From NCBI GenBank assembly GCA_964019055.1, contig OZ025220.1:3875978-3939977 (forward strand): a stretch of DNA of 64,000 nucleotides. The letters run 5' to 3'. Of the stretch, positions 46,794 through 59,200 are shown piece after piece. The notes beneath the pieces are model-generated. The model saw only the letters and a program-made list of their open reading frames with translations, was not told the origin of the DNA and made no database searches. Each line of letters starts with the position of its first letter. Within the stretch, counting starts at the first letter, position 1. The translations under genes were made by a program, and so were the position numbers. This DNA is from Anthopleura xanthogrammica. Taxonomy: Eukaryota > Cnidaria > Anthozoa > Actiniaria > Actiniidae.

Positions 46794-49600
46794 TTAGAGG
46801 TTATGAATGAGTTCATCGAGTTTACCTGTCTCACAACTCCTTGAAATAGCAAGTCTAAGAGGATGATAACAAAACTTACATTGATCATTATTAGCATCCT
46901 TAGATAAACCACAATAACAAAATTGCTCTGAATTTGCATAACTTGGGATGTAGCTTATAGTTTTGTGTTTATACATTGATGCTAAAGGATCTCTCTCTCT
47001 CAAATAGAATGTAGTGATATATTCGTGTCTAAATACAAGCTCCCAACGGTTAGTTGTTAATGTGTGCTCTGCATATTTTTTTAACTGAATGTGCTTCGCT
47101 TCCCTACCTTGCATAGTGTTTATGCCTAACCCTGATGAAAATTTGTCTTTGGTAATCTCCCCATGATAGGGGATTGCATAACCTATAGTCCATACCGTAG
47201 GTGTGATTGATGTTAAAAACATCGAAGCAGTGTTAAAAAACAATGTGCAGTGCTTCTTTAAGTCACTGACATAATTAGCAGTTAATGTCTGTCTAGAGAA
47301 CAGGGATACAGCATCCCTTAGTTGTAGGCCAAGAAAAGCAAGTGCATGCAACTTGACAGTGAAAGCAGCACTAGGATGAGGTACTGTTTCCTCCAAAGAA
47401 TAGATTAAAAACATAAAATTGTGGCAAAACATTTTGCTTTCCTTTCCAGTAAATCTAAAGTCAAATGTTTTTGAGACACCTGACTGAACCCATTTTTTCA
47501 GTTTAATATACAGAAGATTGCATTTGAGTTTCTGTTTGATAGTGTTCAAATAGACTAATAGTGGACAACTTTCTTGAAGTTGTGTGATATCAGTTATGTG
47601 CTTGGGTATTTGAGATACATCAAGAACTAAATTCAAAAGCTGCCTGTTAAAATACTGCCAAGCATTGTTGGAATTGTGTAATGGCTCAGCCAATGCCTTA
47701 TCAATTAATTGGCCAAGAACAGGAACTCTTTCCTGTCTTGACTTTTCTGACTTAATTAGATCTAATATCTTATTTCGTTTAGTAGACTCAGCTAATTTTG
47801 TACTTTGTAAATCATTTGTCAGCTTTTTTACTTTCTCAGCAACCTCAAGCCTGCGTTCATAATTCCAAGGCTGCCATGTATTACTTGGGCTATTCCCAAG
47901 TGAGCCTAGTGTTTGCTCTTTATCATCATTGCTTACATTTCCAAAACTTGAGAAATAGAAAGCAGCATTGTTTAGTTCACCTGAATAGAATGCAAGCCAT
48001 TTCATGTCTGATGGTACTAGTTCAAATTTAAAAGTTAGCACAATACCTTGTATGGCCTCTGTATACTGCTTAGATTCTATGACAGAGATGGCATCTTTAA
48101 TCTTGGTGGCATATCGCACCATTGCAATGTGGTCCTCTTTACAATTAGAACCACACAACAGAAAATTATCCTTGCAACAGGCCACTCGAGATTTAACATT
48201 GATAAAGCTTAAAAGCCAAGCAGTAGCCTCGCTCTCTTTGCCAAAAGGGGCACCATCTGCACCTATTGCTACTTTAAATGAGCCCCTATCTTCTCCAAAC
48301 CACTCAAGTAAAGGCTTATCTCTATTGTAAAATTCATTATCAATGAATAAATACAGCTTTGCCATTCTAAGTAAAAGATCTTCTAGATCTCTGTATTTCC
48401 CCCCTACCTTTTCATCATCAGGGAGGTCTACACAAAAGTCTGATATACTAAATAATTCACCAATATCTAGTGTGTTAATAAAACTAATTACTTTATCATA
48501 AGTTAAGATTCTGGGAATACCAACTCCCCCCATGAAATTAATTCTGCTGTTGGCTTTAGTTTCTCTACTTTCAAATGACGATGCTAAACGAATATCTTTA
48601 TATTTAGACTTACTAATAAGTCCCCCACCATATAAAACCTTAATACTGCGTGTGGCATTACTATCACTGTTCTCAAACTCACTTACTTGTTTTTTCACTA
48701 ATGGGATTATAGACTTTGACATCACTGAAGGCGAGTTCTCGATATAAGTTTGCACTTGTGTGTGTGATGTGTTACTTACAAAGGTAGACCACAGACCATC
48801 TAAAGTTGGTATCTTATTATCTGCTGTCCCGCCATGTATGATTTCTGCGCACTCGATCGTCTCCTGCATCCTCTGTCTGCCTCTTCTCTCATCTAGCTCC
48901 AGTTTACTTGCATTACTTCTCTTAACACTTGAGGGGTGCCTTTGTCTTGCCATCTTCTTCTTACGTCCCATTACAAAAACCTTTTCTGTGGCCTTTCTCT
49001 TTTGTTTAGGCGTACAAGTTTCCAAAACATTAGCCTCGATGGTTATGTTTTCAATCTAAAAACAAAACTCCAAACATGGTATAATATGAGATCCAAAATA
49101 TTGATGTATGATATTATTATTTTACTTAACTGTGGTATATTGTATGCTAAATGAATATTAATAAGATGAACATATAAGCTTACTGATCAAGGTATATAAG
49201 CAAAGCAAACCGAAAAATGTAATTTAGTAGGGAAAAATTGTTCAGAAAAATGACTTCATCACCATTTTAATAATTTAATATTTAAATTAGTATTTAAATA
49301 GAGTACATTCAGTAAAAGCATGAAACATTAGTAACACTATTTTGTACTATTTTATGCTAATTCTTTTGTTTTCTTTTGTTCAACTAGCACTATTTTGCAC
49401 AATTTAGTAATTAGTGTTTCTACAAAATCAAATAAAGTTTACATCACCTTTTCCTTCATACGACGAAGTTTTGCCTTTTTGGCGAGAAACACTTTAGAGC
49501 TGCTTACGATTGTTTCATCTAGTCTCCTCATTGGACTTCCATGGATAAGTTGTTGCATCCGCGAAACATTAAACCTGTTGTTTTTCCTTTTCTTCCCCAT
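46794..49600 (-). CDS. two-exon DDE-like transposase of the 6-kb element (804 aa predicted)
   Basis: Exon 2 (49055-46794) is a 753-codon open frame that has no ATG at its 5' end. Exon 1 (49600-49448) supplies the ATG and 51 basic codons (MGKKRKNNRF...MKEK) and ends AAG|GTGATG. The intron ends GTTTTTAG|ATT and the phase is exact. The spliced protein has nuclear-localisation-like basic patches (QKRK, MGRKKK). Asp318 is in IGADGAPFG and Asp401 in FELVPSDMKWLAFYSGE, the D-x-K-x-L pattern seen at the second acidic residue of several RNase-H-fold transposases. Glu703 is in NTMQGREAKH. The 302-residue gap between the last two is the size of insertions in RAG1- or hAT-like enzymes. The C-terminus has C764, C766, C777 and C780, a likely zinc knuckle. 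Role: cutting and pasting the element. The catalytic assignment is by motif only. Confidence 0.75.
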
Positions 49601-50252
49601 TACAGCAAATAAAAAGATGAACTGAAATCGTAATACACTTTTAACAAGCTAGTCGAGGTTGAAAGAATGACTATAATTATCGAAATCGATGATCATGAAT
49701 GATGTGCATTCAATTAATGTACTTACACTACTGTGAAATCTGTACTTTGGTTTACATTACTGGTGTAGTTTTCAACCGGCCTTTTCAACTTAGCTTACAA
49801 GAACCGAAATAACTTGTTAAATTTATAATACCAATTTCTGACACCAGCATGTACGCCAACTTGAGTAAAAATGAAAGAATTTGTTCGTTTCAAAATCTAA
49901 AATTTAGTCAGTTAAATTCATAAAAACACGATTGAAAACCTGCTTAATTCCTTGCGGCTAGAAGAGGACAGTAAAATGGACGCCAATTATTCGATTAGAT
50001 CGCTCGATTTCGATTTTGTTCTATCAGAAAATCAACGGCGTTCTCGATCGATCAGGCAAATTTGTACAAATCAAAGATCGATTCCTAATCGGTATATATT
50101 CGGAGTTTCCGATCAAACAAAAAATACAAACATCCTTTATTCGGTATTTTATTTCGTAGCACTCGTGATCTCCTCGCGGCAATTCCGAACGTTAATGTTC
50201 GTCGCTCTTAGCAACAAAACAACAACACACAGGTAGCCCAAAATGTTACGTT
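49601..50252. other. promoter-side region of the transposase gene
   Basis: 650 bp between the transposase ATG and the right TIR, expected to hold its 5' UTR and promoter. A 94-codon plus-strand ORF (49952-50236) reaches the TIR. It shows no domain, and I treat it as chance. Confidence 0.4.
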
Positions 50253-50291
50253 TTGAAAGCGCCGGTTTCGGGCGCTCACTAGCCCATCGTG
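50253..50291 (-). repeat. right terminal inverted repeat, RSS-like layout
   Basis: Read inward on the minus strand: CACGATG, a 12-bp spacer (ggctagtgagcg), CCCGAAACC, then ggcgctttcaa. It matches the RSS consensus 5/7 and 6/9 at the same spacing as the left end, so the two ends are length-matched without gaps. Confidence 0.85.
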
Positions 50292-53200
50292 AAAAAGTCG
50301 TGTTTTTATCTCAAGAGGTATTTTCATGAGCAAAAAGTGGGGGTTTCAGCACACAGGACACGCCGTCAGCGAAAAACCTGGTTTTGAGAGCCAAAATGGC
50401 CATTTTTCAGTTTTTTGGGCTAAAAAGCTTTTTTTTTTCAGCAAAACAGTGTTTTGGACATCCAAAATGTGCTTTTCTCGGCCAAAACGTGCGTTTAGCA
50501 GTGAAAACGTCGTGTTTTGACCAAAAGAAAATTCTCAGCAAATTTCAGATTTTGTCAGCAAAAAACACCTTTTTTGACCAAAAGTACCCCCACTCAGCCA
50601 AAACCCCATTTTTTTTCGCCAAAAAGTCGTGTTTTTATCTCAAGAGGTATTTTCATGAGCAAAAAGTGGGGGTTTCAGCACACAGGACACGCCGTCAGCG
50701 AAAAACCTGGTTTTGAGAGCCAAAATGGCCATTTTTCAGTTTTTTGGGCTAAAAAGCTTTTTTTTTCAGCAAAACAGTATTTTGGACATCCAAAATGTGC
50801 TTTTCTCGGCCAAAACGTGCGTTTAGCAGTGAAAACGTCGTGTTTTGACCAAAAGAAAATTCTCAGCAAATTTCAGATTTTCTCAGCAAAAAACACCTTT
50901 TTTGACCACAAAGTACCCCCACTCAGCCAAAACCCCATTTTTTTTCGCCAAAAAGTGGTGTTTTTATCTCAAGAGGTATTTTCATGAGCAAAAAGTGGGG
51001 GTTTCAGCACACAGGACACGCCGTCAGCGAAAAACCTGGTTTTGAGAGCCAAAATGGCCATTTTTCAGTTTTTTGGGCTAAAAAGCTTTTTTTTTCAGCA
51101 AAACAGTGTTTTGGAAATCCAAAATGTGCTTTTCTCGGCCAAAACGTGCGTTTAGCAGTGAAAACGTCGTGTTTTGACCAAAAGAAAATTCTCAGCAAAT
51201 TTAAGATTTTCTCAGCAAAAAACACCTTTTTTGACCAAAAAGTACCCCCACTCAGCCGAAACCCCATTTTTTTTCGCCAAAAAGTCGTGTTTTTATCTCA
51301 AGAGGTATTTTCATGAGCAAAAAGTGGGGGTTTCAGCACACAGGACACGCCGTCAGCGAAAAACCTGGTTTTGAGAGCCAAAATGGCCATTTTTCAGTTT
51401 TTTGGGCTAAAAAGCTTTTTTTTTCAGCAAAACAGTGTTTTGGACATCCAAAATGTGCTTTTCTCGGCCAAAACGTGCGTTTAGCAGTGAAAACGTCGTG
51501 TTTTGACCAAAAGAAAATTCTCAGCAAATTTCAGATTTTGTCAGCAAAAAACACCTTTTTTGACCAAAAAGTACCCCCACTCAGCCAAAACCCCATTTTT
51601 TTCGCCAAAAAGTCGTGTTTTTATCTCAAGAGGTATTTTCATGAGCCAAAAGTGGGGGTTTCAGCACACAGGACACGCCGTCAGCGAAAAACCTGGTTTT
51701 GAGAGCCAAAATGGCCATTTTTCAGTTTTTTGGGCTAAAAAGCTTTTTTTTTTCAGCAAAACAGTGTTTTGGACATCCAAAATGTGCTTTTCTCGGCCAA
51801 AACGTGCGTTTAGCAGTGAAAACGTCGTGTTTTGACCAAAAGAAAATTCTCAGCAAATTTCAGATTTTGTCAGCAAAAAACACCTTTTTTGACCAAAAGT
51901 ACCCCCACTCAGCCAAAACCCCATTTTTTTTCGCCAAAAAGTCGTGTTTTTATCTCAAGAGGTATTTTCATGAGCAAAAAGTGGGGGTTTCAGCACACAG
52001 GACACGCCGTCAGCGAAAAACCTGGTTTTGAGAGCCAAAATGGCCATTTTTCAGTTTTTTGGGCTAAAAAGCTTTTTTTTTCAGCAAAACAGTATTTTGG
52101 ACATCCAAAATGTGCTTTTCTCGGCCAAAACGTGCGTTTAGCAGTGAAAACGTCGTGTTTTGACCAAAAGAAAATTCTCAGCAAATTTCAGATTTTGTCA
52201 GCAAAAAACACCTTTTTTGACCACAAAGTACCCCCACTCAGCCAAAACCCCATTTTTTTCGCCAAAAAGTCGTGTTTTTATCTCAAGAGGTATTTTCATG
52301 AGCAAAAAGTGGGGGTTTCAGCACACAGGACACGCCGTCAGCGAAAAACCTGGTTTTGAGAGCCAAAATGGCCATTTTTCAGTTTTTTGGGCTAAAAAGC
52401 TTTTTTTTTCCAGCAAAACAGTGTTTTGGACATCTAAAATGTGCTTTTCTCGGCCAAAACGTGCGTTTAGCAGTGAAAACGTCGTGTTTTGACCAAAAGA
52501 AAATTCTCAGCAAATTTCAGATTTTGTCAGCAAAAAACAACTTTTTTGACCACAAAGTACCCCCACTCAGCCAAAACCCCATTTTTTTTCGCCAAAAAGT
52601 CGTGTTTTTATCTCAAGAGGTATTTTCATGAGCAAAAAGTGGGGGTTTCAGCACACAGGACACGCCGTCAGCGAAAAACCTGGTTTTGAGAGCCAAAATG
52701 GCCATTTTTCAGTTTTTTGGGCTAAAAAGCTTTTTTTTCCAGCAAAACAGTGTTTTGGACATCCAAAATGTGCTTTTCTCGGCCAAAACGTGCGTTTAGC
52801 AGTGAAAACGTCGTGTTTTGACCAAAAGAAAATTCTCAGCAAATTTAAGATTTTGTCAGCAAAAAACACCTTTTTTGACCACAAAGTACCCCCACTCAGC
52901 CAAAACCCCATTTTTTTTCGCCAAAAAGTCGTGTTTTTATCTCAAGAGGTATTTTCATGAGGAAAAAGTGGGGGTTTCAGCACACAGGACACGCCGTCAG
53001 CGAAAAACCTGGTTTTGAGAGCCAAAATGGCCATTTTTCAGTTCTTTGGGCTAAAAAGCTTTTTTTTTTCAACAAAACAGTGTTTTGGACATCCAAAATG
53101 TGCTTTTGTCGGCCAAAACGTGCGTTTAGCAGTGAAAACGTCGTGTTTTGACCAAAAGAAAATTCTCAGCAAATTTCAGATTTTGTCAGCAAAAAACACC

Positions 53201-56200
53201 TTTTTTGACCAAAAAGTACCCCCACTCAGCCAAAACCCCATTTTTTTTCGCCAAAAAGTCGTGTTTTTATCTCAAGAGGTATTTTCATGAGCAAAAAGTG
53301 GGGGTTTCAGCACACAGGACACGCCGTCAGCGAAAAACCTGGTTTTGAGAGCCAAAATGGCCATTTTTCAGTTCTTTGGGCTAAAAAGCTTTTTTTTTTC
53401 AGCGAAACAGTGTTTTGGACATCCAAAATGTGCTTTTCTCGGCCAAAACGTGCGTTTAGCAGTGAAAACGTCGTGTTTTGACCAAAAGAAAATTCTCAGC
53501 AAATTTCAGATTTTGTCAGCAAAAAACACCTTTTTTGACCAAAAAGTACCCCCACTCAGCCAAAACCCCATTTTTTTTCGCCAAAAAGTCGTGTTTTTAT
53601 CTCAAGAGGTATTTTCATGAGCAAAAAGTGGGGGTTTCAGCACACAGGACACGCCGTCAGCGAAAAACCTGGTTTTGAGAGCCAAAATGGCCATTTTTCA
53701 GTTTTTTGGGCTAAAAAGCTTTTTTTTCCCAGCAAAACAGTGTTTTGGACATCTAAAATGTGCTTTTCTCGGCCAAAACGTGCGTTTAGCAGTGAAAACG
53801 TCGTGTTTTGACCAAAAGAAAATTCTCAGCAAATTTCAGATTTTGTCAGCAAAAAACAACTTTTTTGACCACAAAGTACCCCCACTCAGCCAAAACCCCA
53901 TTTTTTTTCGGCAAAAAGTCGTGTTTTCATCTCAAGAGGTATTTTCATGAGCAAAAAGTGGGGGTTTCAGCACACAGGACACGCCGTCAGCGAAAAACCT
54001 GGTTTTGAGAGCCAAAATGGCCATTTTTCAGTTTTTTGGGCTAAAAAGGTTTTTTTTTCAGCAAAACAGTGTTTTGGACATCCAAAATGTGCTTTTCTCG
54101 GCCAAAACGTGCGTTTAGCAGTGAAAACGTCGTGTTTTGACCAAAAGAAAATTCTCAGCAAATTTCAGATTTTGTCAGCAAAAAACACCTTTTTTGACCA
54201 AAAAGTACCCCCACTCAGCCAAAACCCCATTTTTTTTCGCCAAAAAGTCGTGTTTTTATCTCAAGAGGTATTTTCATGAGCAAAAAGTGGGGGTTTCAGC
54301 ACACAGGACACGCCGTCAGCGAAAAACCTGGTTTTGAGAGCCAAAATGGCCATTTTTCAGTTTTTTGGGCTAAAAAGCTTTTTTTTCAGCAAAACAGTGT
54401 TTTGGACATCCAAAATGTGCTTTTCTCGGCCAAAACGTGCGTTTAGCAGTGAAAACGTCGTGTTTTGACCAAAAGAAAATTCTCAGCAAATTTCAGATTT
54501 TGTCAGCAAAAAACACCTTTTTTGACCAAAAAGTACCCCCACTCAGCCAAAACCCCATTTTTTTTCGCCAAAAAGTCGTGTTTTTATCTCAAGAGGTATT
54601 TTCATGAGCAAAAAGTGGGGGTTTCAGCACACAGGACACGCCGTCAGCGAAAAACCTGGTTTTGAGAGCCAAAATGGCCATTTTTCAGTTTTTTGGGCTA
54701 AAAAGCTTTTTTTTCAGCAAAACAGTGTTTTGGACATCCAAAATGTGCTTTTCTCGGCCAAAACGTGCGTTTAGCAGTGAAAACGTCGTGTTTTGACCAA
54801 AAGAAAATTCTCAGCAAATTTCAGATTTTGTCAGCAAAAAACACCTTTTTTGACCAAAAAGTACCCCCACTCAGCCAAAACCCCATTTTTTTTCGCCAAA
54901 AAGTCGTGTTTTTATCTCAAGAGGTATTTTCATGAGCAAAAAGTGGGGGTTTCAGCACACAGGACACGCCGTCAGCGAAAAACCTGGTTTTGAGAGCCAA
55001 AATGGCCATTTTTCAGTTTTTTGGGCTAAAAAGCTTTTTTTTTCCAGCAAAACAGTGTTTTGGACATCCAAAATGTGCTTTTCTCGGCCAAAACGTGCGT
55101 ATAGCAGTGAAAACGTCGTGTTTTGACCAAAAGAAAATTCTCAGCAAATTTCAGATTTTGTCAGCAAAAAACACCTTTTTTGACCAAAAAGTACCCCCAC
55201 TCAGCCAAAACCCCATTTTTTTTCGCCAAAAAGTCGTGTTTTTATCTCAAGAGGTATTTTCATGAGCAAAAAGTGGGGGTTTCAGCACACAGGACACGCC
55301 GTCAGCGAGAAACCTGGTTTTGAGAGCCAAAATGGCCATTTTTCAGTTTTTTGGGCTAAAAAGCTTTTTTTTTCAGCAAAACAGTGTTTTGGACATCCAA
55401 AATGTGCTTTTCTCGGCCAAAACGTGCGTTTAGCAGTGAAAACGTCGTGTTTTGACCAAAAGAAAATTCTCAGCAAATTTCAGATTTTGTCAGCAAAAAA
55501 CACCTTTTTTGACCAAAAAGTACCCCCACTCAGCCAAAACCCCATTTTTTTTCGCCAAAAAGTCGTGTTTTTATCTCAAGAGGTATTTTCATGAGCAAAA
55601 AGTGGGGGTTTCAGCACACAGGACACGCCGTCAGCGAAAAACCTGGTTTTGAGAGCCAAAATGGCCATTTTTCAGTTTTTTGGGCTAAAAAGCTTTTTTT
55701 TCAGCAAAACAGTGTTTTGGACATCCAAAATGTGCTTTTCTCGGCCAAAACGTGCGTTTAGCAGTGAAAACGTCGTGTTTTGACCAAAAGAAAATTCTCA
55801 GCAAATTTCAGATTTTGTCAGCAAAAAACACCTTTTTTGACCAAAAAGTACCCCCACTCAGCCAAAACCCCATTTTTTTTCGCCAAAAAGTCGTGTTTTT
55901 ATCTCAAGAGGTATTTTCATGAGCAAAAAGTGGGGGTTTCAGCACACAGGACACGCCGTCAGCGAAAAACCTGGTTTTGAGAGCCAAAATGGCCATTTTT
56001 CAGTTTTTTGGGCTAAAAAGCTTTTTTTTCAGCAAAACAGTGTTTTGGACATCCAAAATGTGCTTTTCTCGGCCAAAACGTGCGTTTAGCAGTGAAAACG
56101 TCGTGTTTTGACCAAAAGAAAATTCTCAGCAAATTTCAGATTTTGTCAGCAAAAAACACCTTTTTTGACCAAAAAGTACCCCCACTCAGCCAAAACCCCA

Positions 56201-59200
56201 TTTTTTTTCGCCAAAAAGTCGTGTTTTTATCTCAAGAGGTATTTTCATGAGCAAAAAGTGGGGGTTTCAGCACACAGGACACGCCGTCAGCGAAAAACCT
56301 GGTTTTGAGAGCCAAAATGGCCATTTTTCAGTTTTTTGGGCTAAAAAGCTTTTTTTTTCCAGCAAAACAGTGTTTTGGACATCCAAAATGTGCTTTTCTC
56401 GGCCAAAACGTGCGTATAGCAGTGAAAACGTCGTGTTTTGACCAAAAGAAAATTCTCAGCAAATTTCAGATTTTGTCAGCAAAAAACACCTTTTTTGACC
56501 AAAAAGTACCCCCACTCAGCCAAAACCCCATTTTTTTTCGCCAAAAAGTCGTGTTTTTATCTCAAGAGGTATTTTCATGAGCAAAAAGTGGGGGTTTCAG
56601 CACACAGGACACGCCGTCAGCGAGAAACCTGGTTTTGAGAGCCAAAATGGCCATTTTTCAGTTTTTTGGGCTAAAAAGCTTTTTTTTTCAGCAAAACAGT
56701 GTTTTGGACATCCAAAATGTGCTTTTCTCGGCCAAAACGTGCGTTTAGCAGTGAAAACGTCGTGTTTTGACCAAAAGAAAATTCTCAGCAAATTTCAGAT
56801 TTTGTCAGCAAAAAACACCTTTTTTGACCAAAAAGTACCCCCACTCAGCCAAAACCCCATTTTTTTTCGCCAAAAAGTCGTGTTTTCATCTCAAGAGGTA
56901 TTTTCATGAGCAAAAAGTGGGGGTTTCAGCACACAGGACACGCCGTCAGCGAAAAACCTGGTTTTGAGAGCCAAAATGGCCATTTTTCAGTTTTTTGGGC
57001 TAAAAAGGTTTTTTTTTCAGCAAAACAGTGTTTTGGACATCCAAAATGTGCTTTTCTCGGCCAAAACGTGCGTTTAGCAGTGAAAACGTCGTGTTTTGAC
57101 CAAAAGAAAATTCTCAGCAAATTTCAAATTTTGTCAGCAAAAAACACCTTTTTTGACCAAAAAGTACCCCCACTCAGCCAAAACCCCATTTTTTTTCGCC
57201 AAAAAGTCGTGTATTCATCTCAAGAGGTATTTTCATGAGCAAAAAGTGGGGGTTTCAGCACACAGGACACGCCGTCAGCGAAAAACCTGGTTTTGAGAGC
57301 CAAAATGGCCATTTTTCAGTTTTTTGGGCTAAAAAGCTTTTTTTTTTCAGCAAAACAGTGTTTTGGACATCCAAAATGTGCTTTTCTCGGCCAAAACGTG
57401 CGTTTAGCAGTGAAAACGTCGTGTTTTGACCAAAAGAAAATTCTCAGCAAATTTCAGATTTTGTCAGCAAAAAACACCTTTTTTGACCAAAAAGTACCCC
57501 CACTCAGCCAAAACCCCATTTTTTTTCGCCAAAAAGTCGTGTTTTTATCTCAAGAGGTATTTTCATGAGCAAAAAGTGGGGGTTTCAGCACACAGGACAC
57601 GCCGTCAGCGAAAAACCTGGTTTTGAGAGCCAAAATGGCCATTTTTCAGTTTTTTGGGCTAAAAAGCTTTTTTTTCCAGCAAAACAGTGTTTTGGACATC
57701 CAAAATGTGCTTTTCTCGGCCAAAACGTGCGTTTAGCAGTGAAAACGTCGTGTTTTGACCAAAAGAAAATTCTCAGCAAATTTCAGATTTTGTCAGCAAA
57801 AAACACCTTTTTTGACCAAAAAGTACCCCCACTCAGCCAAAACCCCATTTTTTTTCGCCAAAAAGTCGTGTTTTTATCTCAAGAGGTATTTTCATGAGCA
57901 AAAAGTGGGGGTTTCAGCACACAGGACACGCCGTCAGCGAAAAACCTGGTTTTGAGAGCCAAAATGGCCATTTTTCAGTTTTTTGGGCTAAAAAGCTTTT
58001 TTTTCCAGCAAAACAGTGTTTTGGACATCCAAAATGTGCTTTTCTCGGCCAAAACGTGCGTTTAGCAGTGAAAACGTCGTGTTTTGACCAAAAGAAAATT
58101 CTCAGCAAATTTCAGATTTTGTCAGCAAAAAACACCTTTTTTGACCAAAAAGTACCCCCACTCAGCCAAAACCCCATTTTTTTTCGCCAAAAAGTCGTGT
58201 TTTTATCTCAAGAGGTATTTTCATGAGCAAAAAGTGGGGGTTTCAGCACACAGGACACGCCGTCAGCGAAAAACCTGGTTTTGAGAGCCAAAATGGCCAT
58301 TTTTCAGTTTTTTGGGCTAAAAAGGTTTTTTTTTCAGCAAAACAGTGTTTTGGACATCCAAAATGTGCTTTTCTCGGCCAAAACGTGCGTTTAGCAGTGA
58401 AAACGTCGTGTTTTGACCAAAAGAAAATTCTCAGCAAATTTCAGATTTTGTCAGCAAAAAACACCTTTTTTGACCAAAAAGTACCCCCACTCAGCCAAAA
58501 CCCCATTTTTTTTCGCCAAAAAGTCGTGTTTTTATCTCAAGAGGTATTTTCATGAGCAAAAAGTGGGGGTTTCAGCACACAGGACACGCCGTCAGCGAAA
58601 AACCTGGTTTTGAGAGCCAAAATGGCCATTTTTCAGTTTTTTGGGCTAAAAAGCTTTTTTTTTCAGCAAAACAGTGTTTTGGACATCCAAAATGTGCTTT
58701 TCTCGGCGAAAACGTGCGTTTAGCAGTGAAAACGTCGTGTTTTGACCAAAAGAAAATTCTCAGCAAATTTCAGATTTTGTCAGCAAAAAACACCTTTTTT
58801 GACCAAAAAGTACCCCCACTCAGCCAAAACCCCATTTTTTTTCGCCAAAAAGTCGTGTTTTTATCTCAAGAGGTATTTTCATGAGCAAAAAGTGGGGGTT
58901 TCAGCACACAGGACACGCCGTCAGCGAAAAACCTGGTTTTGAGAGCCAAAATGGCCATTTTTCAGTTTTTTGGGCTAAAAAGCTTTTTTTTTCAGCAAAA
59001 CAGTGTTTTGGACATCCAAAATGTGCTTTTCTCGGCCAAAACGTGCGTTTAGCAGTGAAAACGTCGTGTTTTGACCAAAAGAAAATTCTCAGCAAATTTC
59101 AGATTTTGTCAGCAAAAAACACCTTTTTTGACCAAAAAGTACCCCCACTCAGCCAAAACCCCATTTTTTTTCGCCAAAAAGTCGTGTTTTTATCTCAAGA

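Larger units (their letters stand above)
44232..50291. mobile_element. 6,060-bp DNA transposon with CACGG/CACGA ends, unassigned superfamily
   Basis: The satellite is interrupted exactly within one unit: left flank cgccAAA, right flank AAAAAgtcgtg, while intact units read cgccAAAAAgtcgtg. This gives an apparent 3-bp AAA target duplication (44229-44231 and 50292-50294), with some ambiguity because of the A-run. The 39-bp ends are inverted repeats: 29/39 match, with 10 of the outer 11 and all of the inner 16 bp identical. Inside are two convergent genes, a 196-codon ORF on plus near the left end and a two-exon transposase-like gene on minus. 3-bp duplications with CAC ends recall CACTA/CMC elements, but the protein is not a recognisable tnp2. 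The intact ORFs and good TIRs suggest a recent, possibly autonomous insertion. Confidence 0.9.

Noticed and set aside
49952..50236. 94-codon plus-strand ORF next to the right TIR
   Set aside because: No domain, and it lies in the expected promoter region of the transposase gene and runs to the TIR. Most likely chance.
44232..50291. Calling the element a bona fide RAG/Transib transposon
   Set aside because: The 3-bp duplication, the 12/12 spacer arrangement and a transposase I cannot align confidently to RAG1 or Transib leave this as a hypothesis only.
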